In this document: positions 12,289 to 39,600 of the stretch, one piece after another
Numbering within the stretch: position 1 is the first letter of the stretch
Layout of the letters: each line of letters starts with the position of its first letter
NCBI GenBank assembly: GCA_013433145.1
Contig: CM024168.1
Coordinates: 8,130,184 to 8,194,183 of the forward strand
Source of the DNA: Ascaris suum
Taxonomy: Eukaryota > Nematoda > Chromadorea > Rhabditida > Ascarididae
DNA: 64,000 bases
Direction: 5' to 3'
Notes under the pieces: generated by a model
Databases searched by the model: none
The model's input: only the letters and a program-made list of their open reading frames with translations
What the model was told of the DNA's origin: nothing
Position numbers and translations under genes: made by a program

Positions 12289-14654
12289 AGGAGTGGGAAC
12301 CCACACCGACTCTAACTGAAAGAGGCCTACATAACGCGATTCTGCAATGTGAAAAACGAAAGACAGACGAACTTCCTCAGGTAACAAGCGAATGCTCGCG
12401 GTTTCAGGGATTCGGAGAATATTGGAAACTTCCGCTCACTCTGCCAAAACAGAGAACCAGACGCTCCGCCGCTTAGGTATCAGCACTGCAAGTTTAAAGT
12501 CTAAGAAGCAAGCTGCTGTGGGAGACACCCAAACACTTACTCATTTCAAGATTGCGCGCTGAAACGTAAATGTTTTCCTGTTTCTCCGCTTGTGTATTTT
12601 TAAAAAATTTGCTCTTCTTTTCCATTATGGATAATCTCACGAAGGTTCGTGAGAACCTTCAGTGCAAAGAGAATAAGATAATAGCTTCCATAACGCCAAG
12701 TCTTGCGGAGAGGGTTGTTAAGGGGAGGAGGGAGGGGGAGGGGGTTGGTGGACGCAGGAGAATAGGGGGGAGGCAATTCAACTCGCTCGCCACTGCTCTA
12801 ATTTACAAAATATAAGGAAAATTTCTCATTCTCAGCACATTGTTTTTGGGGAATTCAGCCAGTTTTTACCTGTTCTGTTATTTTCAGGTTGAACCCCTTG
12901 TTCTTAGTAATAGTAAAGACTACTAACCTATCTCTCTCCCTCCTATTATTTCAAAAGGTGTGGCTACGGCATCTTATCGGCGCATTTAAGAACATGGGAT
13001 TGTTCCTTCCCTTATGCGGATGCCTCATGCATCATGCAAAGAACCATCCTTCTTCTTACACTCTTGCTGCGGAACCTCTCTCACGTAGTTGAATGCATGC
13101 AACGGATAACAATGGAGAAGCCATCGAAATCACTGCAGGGACTAGACAATGTTTGTCTGATCACGACATCGGCGTGTCAGATGGATAACAGTCAAGTAAC
13201 ATCATCATTAACTCAGTTCATATATGAACACTGGAAGAAGGCGAAAAAATCTGTGTGGAACGTTCTTTTTAATAGACGGGTCGCGAGCTACGAACAATTG
13301 CCTTCTAAACTTAGGAGTGAGTGAAGCGTTGAACGCAGTGCTATGAGGTTATTTTAGATATAGGTAGCAAGAGATATTGTAAAAAAATGATGAGTGTCAA
13401 CGAGTTGTACACAACAGCTACCATCGATAAAGACCTTTTTTTCAGCTTTGGGGAATAAATAAAGAAGAAGATGTGCCAATACCAAGCCAGTACCTCCAAA
13501 CACGACCGGGAGGAAGAACAACAAGTTACGAGGTATGTGCAGCACATCCTCAAACATAATCAAATACGCCTCTGTTGGGTGGTTATAAACAATAGCAAGA
13601 TGTACATTCAAAATATTTCCATCCGGTTGCAAGTATCTCGGTATGCTGACAGAAAGCTTTTTCTTTTTTTAAATAAGCCGCCTGCGTACAGAACCGAATG
13701 CGGTCTTCTCCAACGAATTCGCCTGCGCAACAGGTTCCCGTTACGGTTTCATGTTTCGTTTCGCACAATGGGCCTGAGCGCATGCACGCTCCATCTGAAA
13801 ATTGTTACCCGAGTATGGAAGCGGTTGGAGAGCCCGGTTGGGTTGTGTACGGTTCGAAGTTTACTTCATGCGACTAACATTTCACCAGAGGAACATAAGG
13901 GTTCAGTCGGTATAAAAGTGCTGCTGAATATGTGCTTAAAATGCAAGGCATTTCTAGTCGACAGTGTGCACATGTTGATTGATGAGTGCTTTGGCTACTG
14001 GGAATCTATCTTCGCTTTTAATGATTTGCACGTGCTGATCACATGAGGCAAGTTTCATTCTGTTGGTGTTATTGCCTGCAAAACTCGAGCACTCCATCGG
14101 CACTTATGATCGGTGCTCTGTGGAAGATGAAGAACTTTGAGGTGAAAGTTCAAGGACTTTGGTCTCAGGCTGTTCAGTTCTTGGTTCGCCGCTCTCATTA
14201 CCCAGTTTACGCTTTTTTTTCGTCTAAAACCAGCACAACGGAGACGCATTTGCTCTGCGTAGAGCACCAATCAAATTCCTCTGCAGGTCAGCAACTGTGA
14301 GAAATCGACTGTACAATCCTGTACGGAATAAGGTTGACCACAATCCGGAAATAACTCCACTTTCACCACAAATGTCTCAGATTTCACCTTCATCCTCACA
14401 CGCACCTATGGACATTATCATGTCCTTCTGAGTCGTTGTCGGCCACCACTTTGGTGTATTTTATATTCTCTATAATATCTTGCATTACGTATATATCATC
14501 TTACTAAGTTTACTGCAATTAGTGCATTGTTTGCACGTGGTCGCCTTTTCACCATATTGCGTCTATCACTGCCTTCGTTATTTCAAAGAATACTTTCACA
14601 TACGTTGACTTCTTCAAACAAACATGCTTTGCAAATGTGGATTGTGAAGGCGGC

Positions 14655-14765
14655 GTATCTGTCTCCGTAGGCGTATATGCATGTCTGTCTGTCTGTCTAT
14701 CTGCTGTCTATCCCTACGATGCTTACAACTCAGGAACCACAAAAACTGAATTTTTGATGCGCATA
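14655..14765 (+). repeat. Dispersed repeat copy with TGTC microsatellite
   Basis: A GCGTATATGCATG start runs into four TGTC-type units and then a shared tail beginning GCTTACAACTCAGGAACCAC. A diverged copy with the same order lies at 39,490-39,600, so this is a repeat family rather than a lone microsatellite. Family identity is unknown. Confidence 0.5.
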
Positions 14766-16625
14766 ATGTAGGCCAAAGTTTGCACTTTCTGACCCGTCCG
14801 TTCTAGGTATGAAACCTGTCGAGTGACGCGAGCCCGAATCCTTTGTACTGCACTCTTCACATCACTGACTAGTGAGAGGCATAAAAAGATTCCAGTGTGG
14901 CACGGCAGCATATAAATTGCAAAATGAGCGCTGACTTGTCGATTTGAAGAGGAACATTGACAATTCACAAGCGTATATGTTGTCTAGTGTTGCGCCACTT
15001 TGTCAGTCGTCTCGTATGCTTTTCGCACCAATTTTTGCTTTCTCTTCCACACAAACGGCCTTATTTTTTCCCATTCCTCGTAATACAGCGTCCGTGTTCC
15101 TTTGCTGCATCATTTGCATATCAAATGTGAGAAAGGAAATGTCTTTTGGTTCCGCTCTAGGTTCAACGCAGAGAGCAACGTGCCATTCGTTATTAGAAAT
15201 CAATATCGAAGTTTTTTTCGCTATCTTGTGCGGGAATATGGCTGAGATTACAATCTCCGTTTGTCTGAAGTTCCTCATTTTGATAAAAGATTGCATTCTC
15301 GGAATAAATCTCCCACTTCAACCTTGCATTTCATGCTTAGAATTCAGAGTGCCGTGGGAGAAAATGGGGTACAGAAATTAATAGACCCTAGCGAGGAAGA
15401 TGTAAATGCGAGGAAATCTGCGCGCCCTCTTATCTCTTTTAACCGATAAGGCGAATGACGAGCGTCCTTCCTCTCCTTCCCCTCCCCCTCTCCACTGCAA
15501 TATGTCCCTCTCTGCAAGATAAATGACGTTCCACTCTTGCACAAGAAATTAGCAGAGATGTGCCTACTTTCTTATGCACGCTGAAAACACTTCTGAAGGA
15601 GATGCTCGGGATATGCCATCATAACATGGAAGAATATTCAGTAGGATGCCTATGCTGCTTGGCTTTTCCGACTTCATAATTTCTGTAGTGCAGTAAGGGA
15701 GACAATCATTGTGGCGATAAGAAAGGCGGACCGATTAGACGCTAAGGATTGAATCTAATCAGCTCTTGCCGCTCTATATCCTGCTAGCCATCGAGTTCAC
15801 CTAATAATCCCTCAAAAACTCGTTTCCCTCTGACCTTTCCACGTTCAAATGAGTTGGCGTGAGTTTACCTTTATCTCTTCAGGTATGCGGCATGCTCATA
15901 TGCTGCATGCTCACAGTTCTGGTCACATCTTGTTTTTGTCTTGGATAAATTACTGAAAGTTTTAGTACTTAAGTTAGTGTTCAGACGGATAACCTGTTTT
16001 CTTGTAATCCTGAACTGTTTCGTTGAACCAGAGCTAGAGACCAAGTTATCGCTTGCTTCGTTTTCAGGTGTGCTCTTCAGAAGCCATCACGAAAGGTTTG
16101 GCAATGGTGTTTACGAATAAGCTGAACACATGATGTTTGAGAGAGAAATGTGTTTTTGTTTTACTTAACCGCTCCCGCAAATATCACATTGGATCATATA
16201 TTACGGTGTCATGCGTAACTCATGCCAACTCTCCGCCACTACTTCATGAGCATGATCCATCCCTAGCAATATAAGCATCGCGGATTGTTGCCTGTGCGAT
16301 GCGTTTCTTTCTTCGAACAAGTTTGAAGGTTTGTAGTAAGCAGCGGTAGGCACCGGCGGAAATCGATCGATGGAATGATGTGGGAAACTTGAGTCAGTAG
16401 AAAGTTGTGGTCACTTCCATGGGCGGCTGATAGCCATCGATATAAATTAGTAGAGTAAGAAATTAATAAAAATTATGGATATGGCCGTGCAATTTATTGG
16501 GGCATCGGTCACCAAAAGGCAATAATTCCAAAACCGACTCGCTTGACCGGAAATAATCTCGAGAGCACAATGGAGGAAAACTTACTCTCCGCATACTTCT
16601 GCACAAAAAATATATAGTCCACAAC

Positions 16626-17681
16626 CTTAGAATGGAAACATTATCACTGAAGTTCCTCCATCAAAAACCAACTGATTTCTTCCTGTGATTGCCACTGTGC
16701 TTTTGGTAATAATAGGTTTGTTGTTGCTGCGCAACATAATAACTGAAATGTTTTCTAGTCTGCATTAACTTACTGAAAGCTTTCTAAATAGCGAAAAGAA
16801 TGGAAATTGTGAGAGTTGCCAACTCATAAATATTTATGAACTCATCCTTCTCCTGCAACACCTAATATAAATTCATGAAGCTTGTGATATATTTTTTGAA
16901 AGACAAGATTTTACTCATTCCACTCAACAAAAACCAAAACGCGCACGTGCCACTCATCAACATTAGAGCTCACTTATTTTAAAGAGTATGCTGGATTGTC
17001 ATATCGTCACAAACATCGTAGTCGTTTCGTTATAACGACATATAGCAAGCACTTTAAACAGAAATGTGGTGATATCAATTCAACGAAAACTGATAAAATT
17101 TCAAATCACCGCTTTTCAAAAACGTTTTTGGCAAAACCACTCGGCAAAGTTCAGAGAGATTGGTTTTAAATATGCGCGGATCATTATCACATAAGTACAG
17201 TCTGTGATAGTGGCTATCACACATAATTACCATTTCCTCTTATTGAAGCCTTCGAACCGCCTTCCTGAAAGTTACACCTTTCAACACTTTTAAATTTTGT
17301 GTGGGAACCTGACGCTTTTCGACTTCTTTCAACACAAAATCATGAATTATTTTTTATGTCTCTTCACCATTTGTGGCGGTATGTTATTGAGTGCTGCTGC
17401 AAGCATACTGGCGTAATAAAGCAGAGTTGAGAGCAAGCCTCATCCAAATGGCACAAATGGCATAAGCTTACTGAAATCTAGCCAGGCTGGTTACTTAGAA
17501 GAGAAGAAAATGTTTCAAATGATGAAAATAATCATTATAACTGCGCCATCCAACAGTCGATGGAGATGGTGGATGGGGAAACACCATGGAACAAAGGCAG
17601 GCCCACACAGAGGTGCAAACACCAGCCTTACGAGGGCTAAAAATGCTAATTATGTTAGCAACCCCTCAAGAACCAATAACA
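16626..17681 (+). repeat. Repeat R, copy 1 (about 1.05 kb, non-coding)
   Basis: This stretch matches the reverse complement of 59,179-60,234 base for base, with no net gap (paired positions always sum to 76,860) and only scattered mismatches where compared. No open frame of family type is present: the shared 62-codon frame at 17,510 exists only because the DNA is shared. The left end is set by where copy 2 is interrupted by an LTR, so copy 1 may extend further left. The right end is at the shared AACCAATAACA. Neither terminal inverted repeats nor a target duplication were found by eye. It is probably a non-autonomous transposable element, class unknown. Confidence 0.85.
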
Positions 17682-19766
17682 CCTTCTTATCCCACTGAAG
17701 CTTGTAACCGACCTAGTTTCTTATACTTATGTGAAAACTGGTACTGTTCAAGTTTCGTTACTCTTCCCAGTGCTTTCGGTCATGCATATGCATGCCTTTT
17801 GGGCGCATGTATATGCGCCTGTGTGCATACATATGCATGTTTTAGTTCGCTCGTGTTTGTTGGTCTGCGTATTTCAACATTCAGTACTACGAACTCATAA
17901 TCTGCTGAATCTGAAGTTAGGAGTTTTGCGTATATAAGGTATGACCCCTTTCATACCGACTCACCACTTTCGATAAGGGCTAAGGGTAAATTAAGGTATC
18001 AGTAGAATTCCGTTCATTTCATGCTTGCCGGATTTTTATTTTACGGAGTTCCTGTCACAGAAAAACGATTCTGTGATGTGAGATTTGCGCGGACCATATA
18101 TTCAGCTGAAATGATGCGTGGATATCATTATTGGTGGCTGGGAGTTGTGTTGGTAAGGTTTTTATCTTCACTCGCCCATACTGCAGCAAGTGAATGGTTT
18201 TATAATTTGATATTCTGCAGCCTTACCTTCTATGGGAGGAATTCTTGACATTTGTTCTCTGATACCCTGCAAAATAAACGATTAGAACTGAGTTTAGAAA
18301 TAATCGTCTCTGAAACAATTTTGCATAAAGCATTGTCCGTTAATTTCTTAACTGTTACGTTGATAACCTCGCTATTACGTGAAAAATGTTCCCAGAGAAA
18401 TGTTGATGTATGTTTCGGCTTCTCTAATATGTGCGTTAATGAAATGATGTGTGAAATGGCAACAAAGTGAAAACGCTGGGAAAAAGTTGCGCTATATTTC
18501 ATGGTTATGCGCATACAAAGCCACAGATAAATTGGAGTTCGGAAGAGACCTACGGTTTAAGGCAGACGTGACTCTAAGGTTGGTTACACAAATACGTCAA
18601 CAACGACCAGAACGTAAGGCAACCGCTCAGCTGTGACCCAAAAAGATGAGATTTTCATTTATCAGTTGTTGATGCCAGCGAGATGCCAAGATGGATTTCA
18701 AAATAAGTGCATACATTTGGCTGATGTAATCGATTTCCAAAATATGTGCCAAATATGCCCACAAGCTTGTTGAAGACTTCTGAGAAGGGTTGAAAACTCG
18801 GAACTACTATAGCTCGAGAATTAGGGGACCTAGGAAAAACAGAGTCATAGTCCCTTTCTCAACGACTCGGGAATCCGCAAGAAAATGAGGTGCAAACAAA
18901 ATAATGAAATTGTGCGCACTTCAGCTCAAAGCTGATCAAATAAGCACATTTTGTCCAATAATCCTTAAAAAAAGGTTTCTAAGGATTTGTTTATACGGAC
19001 ATGAAATATCAGCATTCTGGGAATGAAAAGGGACACACTATAGGCAAACGCATATTTGAGCGTTTCAGTCCAATAATTTCTGGATGACCACACAAAAACC
19101 TCGTTTGCAAGGGAATCGTGACTTGATCAGTGAAAACTATCCGCGCAAAAACGTGCTTATATGAGTGGAACGTTGCTACGGCATGCTGAAATATGCTGAA
19201 ATAGCCGTCTTAAATGCTGCACCAAATGCAGAAAAATAAGCTAAAAGCTCGATGACACTTCAGAAGCCTTGCACGGGTGCATCGTCGAGTAAGCAGTTAC
19301 TCAATGCTCACTATGTGAAACCCGTCCGAGAGAAATAAAGTCCACAAGGACGCAAGCGGACGTACCGAAATCTCTTGTTTTCCTTAGCAACACACTGTGC
19401 AATTGTGTTCGCGGCAACACGACGCGACTGCATAGCGTATGGAAAAACTCAGCGACCTAGACGACTATTCTGCAACTCGGTCTGAGGCCAATAACGCAGC
19501 AATTTCTGGTTGCGGCTGGACCTACTTATTCATCTGTTCGCCGCCTTCCATTTTCCTTCCTCAGAGAAAACTGTCCTTCCCTCTGACGGCGGCTTGGAGA
19601 ATGAAGAGAGAAAGGGGGGAAGGGGGGGGGGGTATTTCCTCATACGTCTCTTGTGCAACGCTAGGCGCTGTCCACATAGTCATACAATGCCTTAATCGAT
19701 TGGAGGTATCTTCCTACCCTAATTTTTTAATCATTTTGTATAATAGGCAGCCTTATGGTAGCCTTG
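17682..19766. other. Intergenic DNA between repeat R and the LTR fragment
   Basis: No gene seen. It contains an 11-G tract at 19,622. The left boundary may hold unrelated unique sequence next to repeat R. Confidence 0.6.
19622..19632 (+). repeat. Poly-G tract (11 G)
   Basis: Eleven G preceded by GGGGGGAA; one of several long G runs in the window. Confidence 0.9.
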
Positions 19767-20018
19767 TCGAAGCAATCTTCGATGCGCAATTTCACGAAAG
19801 CCGCAAGTCAGAACGACGTGACTAAGGCTTCGAACACTCTCACAACGCACTTTATAAAGCGCTAACCAACAACATCCCCATCAAGATTAAGAGCAAATGT
19901 GGATTGGAACGACGAATTTGAGCAACCCTACAAAAGCGAGGCGACCATCTAATCTGAAAGGGAGGAAAGGAGGTAGCTACACGCGTGCTTCGACGGTCAC
20001 CTCTCGTGCGGCACAACA
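19767..20018 (+). mobile_element. BEL/Pao LTR fragment, related to the element B-LTR long terminal repeat
   Basis: The stretch from CGAAGCAATCTTCGATGC to the terminal CGTGCGGCACAACA matches the reverse complement of 60,235 to about 60,465. Shared blocks include AAAGCGCTAACCAACAACAT and GAATTTGAGCAACCCTA. It ends in CAACA exactly where the 60 kb LTR ends, so the 3' boundary is good. The 5' part of the LTR could not be aligned, so this is a truncated or diverged solo LTR in plus orientation. No internal retroelement sequence follows. Confidence 0.75.
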
Positions 20019-20958
20019 AGCCTCGAGTATGGCCGTCCAGAGCCTTCTCTGCAAAGGATACCCAAATTTCCCTTTTCCTTCTTCGAGTTACATGTGTGTC
20101 ACATGCGCCTTATATTTTTCGCTGTCTATGAACTCAGAAAATCTACAAAACGAAGAGAAACGCTGATTAGCTGGAATAATTGTGGTGTTGCTGCAGCGGC
20201 AACTTTGAACCAAAACGCATATCAGGGACTGTGATATAGAAGAAGATTGTTAAATGCACTTGGATCTAGGAATACTTTGGATGGGATCTCTATGGTCCTG
20301 TTGGAGATGACCGCGACCATCGACGCATATCACTGTCCGTTTGAGCGCTTGTCGAAATCCTACGAGGATATTTTCGCTAAGGGGCCATCACATAAAGCAG
20401 GTGTATCGACTGCTAGTTGCTCACTTATTAAAGTCATAATTACACCCAGACTTTTGGCAAGTTTCAGCACTCTTGAAACCTAGATGCTACTTGTTTTTTC
20501 ACCTGAATTCATTGCTTTACTTGCTTGAGGTAAATTTTATAAGCATGTCAGATTGCTGTTGGCATCATTGGAGGATCTTTGTGCAGCTGTTGAATTCTTG
20601 CTCTTATAACGTATAAAGAATCTTAACGCACCATAAGATCGCTGAACTGTTCAAAGCACTCATGAATCATTTGCATCTGCCTGGCGACAGTCCTTTGTAT
20701 GCGGATTGTGGTCTTTCTATCCTCTGTTTTTGTTGGCATATGCTACCTTCAGCACTGAGAAAATGGTGCTGAAAATTTTTGTTCAAAAACCGTCTCTTAA
20801 ACACATTTTGATCCATAATCAAACTGCGTTAATCTACAGCCCTAAAATGCAAACCGATTTGCATTTCGCATCCCTTGATGTGATTATTTGCATTCGTTTC
20901 CTCATTCCGGGGAAGGGAATGAGAGGGAGGGAGTATATAAGTAGTAATAGGATGCAGT
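20019..20958. other. 3' flank of gene B
   Basis: Presumed 3' UTR and downstream DNA of gene B on the minus strand. No canonical AATAAA was pinned down. No other gene seen. Confidence 0.5.
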
Positions 20959-34229
<13,271 letters not shown>

Positions 34230-34250
34230 CGTTGTCCCTGAATGCATGTA
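34230..34250 (-). promoter_or_regulatory. Trans-splice-type acceptor and 8-base 5' UTR of gene B
   Basis: A CATTCAG acceptor at 34,238-34,240 leaves an 8-base leader (GGACAACG) before the ATG. This is the same spacing as in gene A. Confidence 0.55.
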
Positions 34251-37200
34251 TACACTATAAAATACTGGTCCTTTTTGGGCCCGAAAATTTGTATGGCGAA
34301 CGTTTCCTAATGCAGGTGATTAATCAATGACTAAGCCCTGACATGCCTGTGCTAGCAGCAAAATATGGTTAGTACCTACTTGATGGGCAACTCCTAAAAG
34401 CACTTGCATTGTCGCCATGTCAAGGCAATTTAATAGACTGAAGAAGTAATTATACACATAGCTAAGCGCATACATAAATACTCGCAGGCTCCACTTCGCA
34501 AGCATGCGCCTTGCAAACGTAGACTTCAATGTATGTAGTTAAAAAACTGAGCCGATTTCTCATACCATGAAGAAATAAAATGGATATGGCATCATTCGTA
34601 GATGTCGAGAAAATTTTGGCATCTATATCGCATTCTCTCTAAAAGCAATGCGGGTAAACTGCTCTTACGTAAAAAGATGAAAATCAACCCTCTTTGGCTA
34701 TGGAATTGAGCGCCTGGTGTTCATAGTGTAAGAAGCTTGCCTTAAACTATTTGTTGAGAGGGGGTTACTTTGGCTAACAGAAGGTACTGACATGGTCGAC
34801 TGCATACATATTTTGGAGGAACGGTATACGTTTAAGAAATGAATTGCACTTTACTGTTCCATTGAGTATGAATATTATTTCCGTGCACTGAGAGGATAAG
34901 AAAAACATAATGAGAGATATTTGTTCCAATATTGAAAATGTACTGGAACAAAGCAAAATCTCAGATTTTGTACTGCAGCTTTTCTTATAATAGTGCCCTA
35001 GCTTGGTGCGCCATTCGCAACACATAGACCACTGGGAATACAAAAGAGGCTCTAAATAATAAAGTGAATTAGGAGTACTATAAAGTGGTAGATAATAGAT
35101 AACCTCAGTTTATTTCTGCTTTAAGCGATATGCGCAGACCGTTGGAGTGCTGTGGTGAATTTCCCTCTTTGACGAGTGAAAAGTCGCCAGAGAGGCTGGC
35201 AATAGCGAAAATGTGCACCTGTTTTGCAGTTGCAATCAACAGCATTCTAAACTTTTGACAGATAATGAAGCACATGCGGTAATACGTTCGTATCTCAGCT
35301 GCCAACCGCTCTAATCAGCAATCCACAAAACTAATTTTAGATCCTCTGATTGTAAAATACGGACATGGTTGCCACAAAATGTCATCTAGGTCCATATTTT
35401 TTCACTTCAGTGCGCACATAAATCCACTCGAAGTTGCTCCAACACCTTGATGGATAACTGAAAAAAGGAAAGTACGTTGTTGGGCCTACCCACGAACTCC
35501 TAGGTCTGTCTCAAACGGTACTGCAGTTGAAGTTGTCAGATCGACTGGTAGGCAAACGCACACACGCGTACACTCAATATTTGCACAGACATCACTTTGT
35601 CACTGTAAATGTAGTTTTGCAAAAGTGCAGTAATAACCCCAAACACTCGAGCATCGAATCAGTAAGCCTGAACAGTGATGATTTATAAAATCGCAGATAT
35701 GACCCCCAAATAGCCACCTATGGTCACGTCGCCATCATGCAGCTTTCCTGACGTTTGTCGCAGCACGCATCATTGACAAATAATTCGGAACACTTCAAAT
35801 TGATATCATTTAACGGTGCTGAAAAGCAATTCATTATGCTGAATAATTCAAAAATTTACTGCATCCGCCCCAAAGAAGATGTTATCCGAAGTGTGTGCAT
35901 CTCATCTAAACGATAGAAGCAAAAAGCATAAAAAGGGTTCCACTAGGCAAACCACATTTGAGAGCAAACTGTGATTATTTTTTCAACATTCACTATTCTC
36001 ACTCGATTACTCATCCAATCATTCGCGTAAGGTTCTCTTCATTCGTAAAATGGTTCGTTAGAAATGGGCCTTTGAAAGTCTTTCGAAGAACGAATGTCGC
36101 TATAGAAGTTTTTTGTCAACGAGCTGAACTGGTTTTAGAGTTGAGAAAGCGGGAAGTTGTAAAATACCGACTGCAATACATTGACAGTGATCATTTTATA
36201 TGATGATCGTGAAGAAAAAAGTACGTTTACGACGACTGCAATGTCCACCGCTTCTTGCATTCGAGCAAATTTTTGCAAAAGAAAGGGAAAGCAACGCGCT
36301 CGAATGTATGACTGAGAAGCAGTTAGGCGTTGAGTGTAACATTCGCAGACGAAAGTTTTGCACGGCTACCACAGTCGCTTCGAAGAACATGTCAACTTAA
36401 ACGCAAATTTCCTACAAGGATGTATAGCGAAAACTGATAAGCGGAGAAGCATGATCGGGAAGGTGATGCGTTATGAAATAATTTTGCCCGTAATATCAAT
36501 TTCTTGAATGCTTTCTTTAATGGCCTACGAATAATGAAACGTGTACAATAAGTCATTTTAGACCGATTGCATCTCCAAGTCACCAAAATGACCGACTGAA
36601 AGAAACAACTTCGTTTTTGGTGCATCGAAGTGTCTACACTGACTCGCTTTTAGGAAGTGTTGAACAGCTTTCTATGGCGGCTGCACTCTACGCTCATCCA
36701 CTTTACTCTGTCATAGCTCTGCATCTCAACAGCGAAACTTCACTAGCACTATACCAAGTTGTGTCGATTATTATGACGAATAGTTGTCTCCTCGTTTTGA
36801 ATACGGTCATAACATTTAGAATTGATCAGTGCGGCAGATTGTTCAACAAATTTTATTAAAGGTATCTTCATAGTTTACCGAAATCCAACTATTAGACAGA
36901 GAGCGAACAGATTAACAAGCATAAACACAATTTTGTCACTGCGACGCATCTGTGCACAGAAGAAACATACAGTCCGCGAATATCAAGAGTGCACGCGCAG
37001 TTTTCTACAGTTATGCAGTGAAGATCATATGCGAGAGTAGCAGTTAAACAAGCTTTTTCCACGCATGTGCAGCTTTCCCGAAAGTGAGAGTTGAATAGTA
37101 TTTGCTTGTTTTCATGAGTTAACTTTATTCCATCCCTACCCATTTTCTTTTTTCCATACAATTAATTGCCTCTTCTGCAGTGGCTACTCTTTTAAACAAA

Positions 37201-39489
37201 ACAATAGCCTTACAAGACAAATTCTTCGAAAGTAATTTCATTGAAACAATGTCCTCCAATTTGATTTATCGCTCAAATACGCAGTCCTTCGCCACATATT
37301 GATGCTTTAATAAGCTCCTTGAATTGGACCTTCAACTGTTAAAACAATATGATGCTTCTTTAGCAATGAACGATTCTATCCCTTTCAAACAAAACTTTCA
37401 ATACAAACTTCTGAACAATTATACTTCGCCTTCATTTCGATCTCGTGCTGGTAACCTCAAGCGTTTACCAGTTTTATGTTTGTTAATTTTATTTTGCGAA
37501 AACGGAACTGCCGATGATGATAGTGCTCTGGATATTTAGAGCTTTAGCCGTTTCATACTGACGCAAGAAAAGCGCTCACCGAACATCTACTCTGTCGCCT
37601 TACAAAATGGATTAGTCCACTAGTAGGTCCGTTCAGGATTTCCATGAAGCCAGGTCCTCAATGAAAAAGCAAGCGGAAAAGTGCATCATGACGCATGATA
37701 CAGGTCATTTGCCGGGCGCTTAAACGTGTGTCCTATACCTGCTTACGGCGATCAGTGGTACAAATTGAGGTATTCGAAGCAAGTTTTCTTCTTTACTGAA
37801 ACATTTATCCCTTTTAAGCATGCCTCAGCCTTTAGGCGCGTGATACTTAGCGAGCGGTAACGAAACGCCGCGGTAGCAACAAATTTATACGTATGAAAAG
37901 AATCGCGATCTTCGTCGTTTAGCACCTGCTGCACTCGTATGCAAAAAAAACGACACCTCATTGGCGTAAATACTTGGACGTCACTGCAATAAACCAAGTG
38001 TTAAATTTAGACAGTCATGCGTGAGATTTCATATTTCGACGCTGCCTTCTTGATTTTACGAGAGTCATTTCGAATTTTTGGCGGCAGCCATCACAACTCA
38101 TTAGGCATTACAAATTGAGACCTGTGATGTAAATGGTGCATTTAACCCTTCTCCGCTTGTGCATTCATCGGGCAAGCATATGACATTATTCACCATCAGA
38201 CATCCTAGCGCAACAAGAATGATGCAGCAATCATAAAATAAGATCTTCGGAATACCTGCCCAATCTCATCCATTTGTTTCAAGTCGCTTTCTCCCAAATT
38301 GTTGCTCTTTGAGTGCGACAATGATTTAACTGCCACAAAATTGGACGAATTAGTGGGATTTTGCGAGGTTTGACAAACTTAAAGAATTGATCAAAAACTA
38401 TACTGGTGCAATCCAAGGCAAACATCCAGTTATATTAGCAGCTTCCTAAGTATGAAACGCGATTCACGATACACACAGTATAGCCACAACATGCATATGA
38501 TTACACATGAACCTGCAGGTTATACGTTGTGCTCAGCTGCAGTCTCATTTACGATGCTGGTTGCATTGGCACACTAACTGTATAGCTTGCCAAGCGCTGG
38601 TTAGAGAAACAAATGACAGCTTTAATCCACTTTCTATCCAAGATATCCTTATTTTAATCCACAATATAGGAAATAAATTTCAATAGGAAAATAGAAAACA
38701 AATTTCCGCCTTTTCGCCCCATCGACGTATCTAAGAACAAAATCTGATTTCAACTAATTTTATCCAATTTAGGCTTCCAGATATCCACAGCAAGCGCCTC
38801 AGTGGAAGAGAAAACATTAGCTCCTCTAAGGCTATGATCAAGCTTTTTATATTCTCTGCACATATATTTAGCGGCTGGTGAGTTGAGTTTGCAGAGAAGA
38901 CATATGTAATTGCATATACGTATTTCTTCTCAGAAAACTCTCTAAAGGCGTCCGAGAATGGAAAACCTGTGCTTCCGCGCAGTCAGAATGGGTACGCATC
39001 ATGTTGCATTAACAAAGGCAAGTTAGTTAATATTGTTTTATGGGTTGATTACAATTATCGAAATGTATTTTAAATAGGTAAATGTATTCCAAAACATTCA
39101 AAACATTCGGCAACATTTTCATATCGATATGTAGGAGGCATGAATTGCGTTCTTGCGATACATTTCACTAGCACTATAACGGTACGTCGTTTTGCACAGT
39201 AGCAACAATCTAGGAAGTTCGTCTGTAGAAGGATTATAAGAGCTATTGATCGGCTTCAAATTTCGTTGCAACATTCAATGAATACGCATGATTAGATATG
39301 TGGAAGTGCAGAGATACATCCTACTTCCGCATCGAAAGGATGGATGTCACGTGCTTCAAACAAACAATGGAACGCATGTAAAAAAGCGGTCATATTTTAT
39401 GCTATCCAACAAACTGCGAAAGACTTTCATGCTTTCATAGAGTTGCGCAAACCGTGTTTGGAATAATAGTCACGACAATACGCCGTTCC

Positions 39490-39600
39490 TGCGAATATGT
39501 GTATGTATGTCTGCCTGTCTGCCTATCCTTCTGTGTGTTCGCTTGAAATTCGGGACCACTAGAGCTAACATTATAAAACTTTGCTGATGCTATGACGGCG
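39490..39600 (+). repeat. Dispersed repeat copy (TGTC/TGCC microsatellite plus tail)
   Basis: Same order as 14,655-14,765: GCGAATATG, TGTATGTCTGCCTGTCTGCC, then GCTTGAAATTCGGGACCAC. A diverged copy of the same family. Confidence 0.5.

Larger units (their letters stand above)
5365..16625. other. Intergenic DNA between gene B (3' side) and gene A (5' side), left part
   Basis: About 11 kb without a gene I can support. It contains a 14-G run at 12,275, a TGTC microsatellite within a dispersed repeat at 14.66 kb, and a GC-richer patch at 8.05-8.27 kb. Frames of 100 to 191 codons at 13.4-15.4 kb occur on both strands at once and lack family motifs. The promoter of gene A should lie in the right-hand neighbourhood of 5.4 kb, but I cannot pick out elements. 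Confidence 0.6.

Noticed and set aside
13034..13324. 96-codon frame with a signal-peptide-like start
   Set aside because: The hydrophobic start alone is weak evidence; no acceptor or conserved motif supports it.
13471..14046. 191-codon plus-strand open frame
   Set aside because: Frames are open on both strands over the same DNA, with no motif, no plausible splice context and no paralog.
14944..15381. 145-codon plus-strand frame with overlapping 97-codon minus-strand frame
   Set aside because: No recognisable family on either strand; composition looks like chance.
17510..17698. Same short protein seen at 17,510 (plus) and 59,102-59,350 (minus)
   Set aside because: Shared only because repeat R is shared; the frame ends with the repeat and shows no coding signature.
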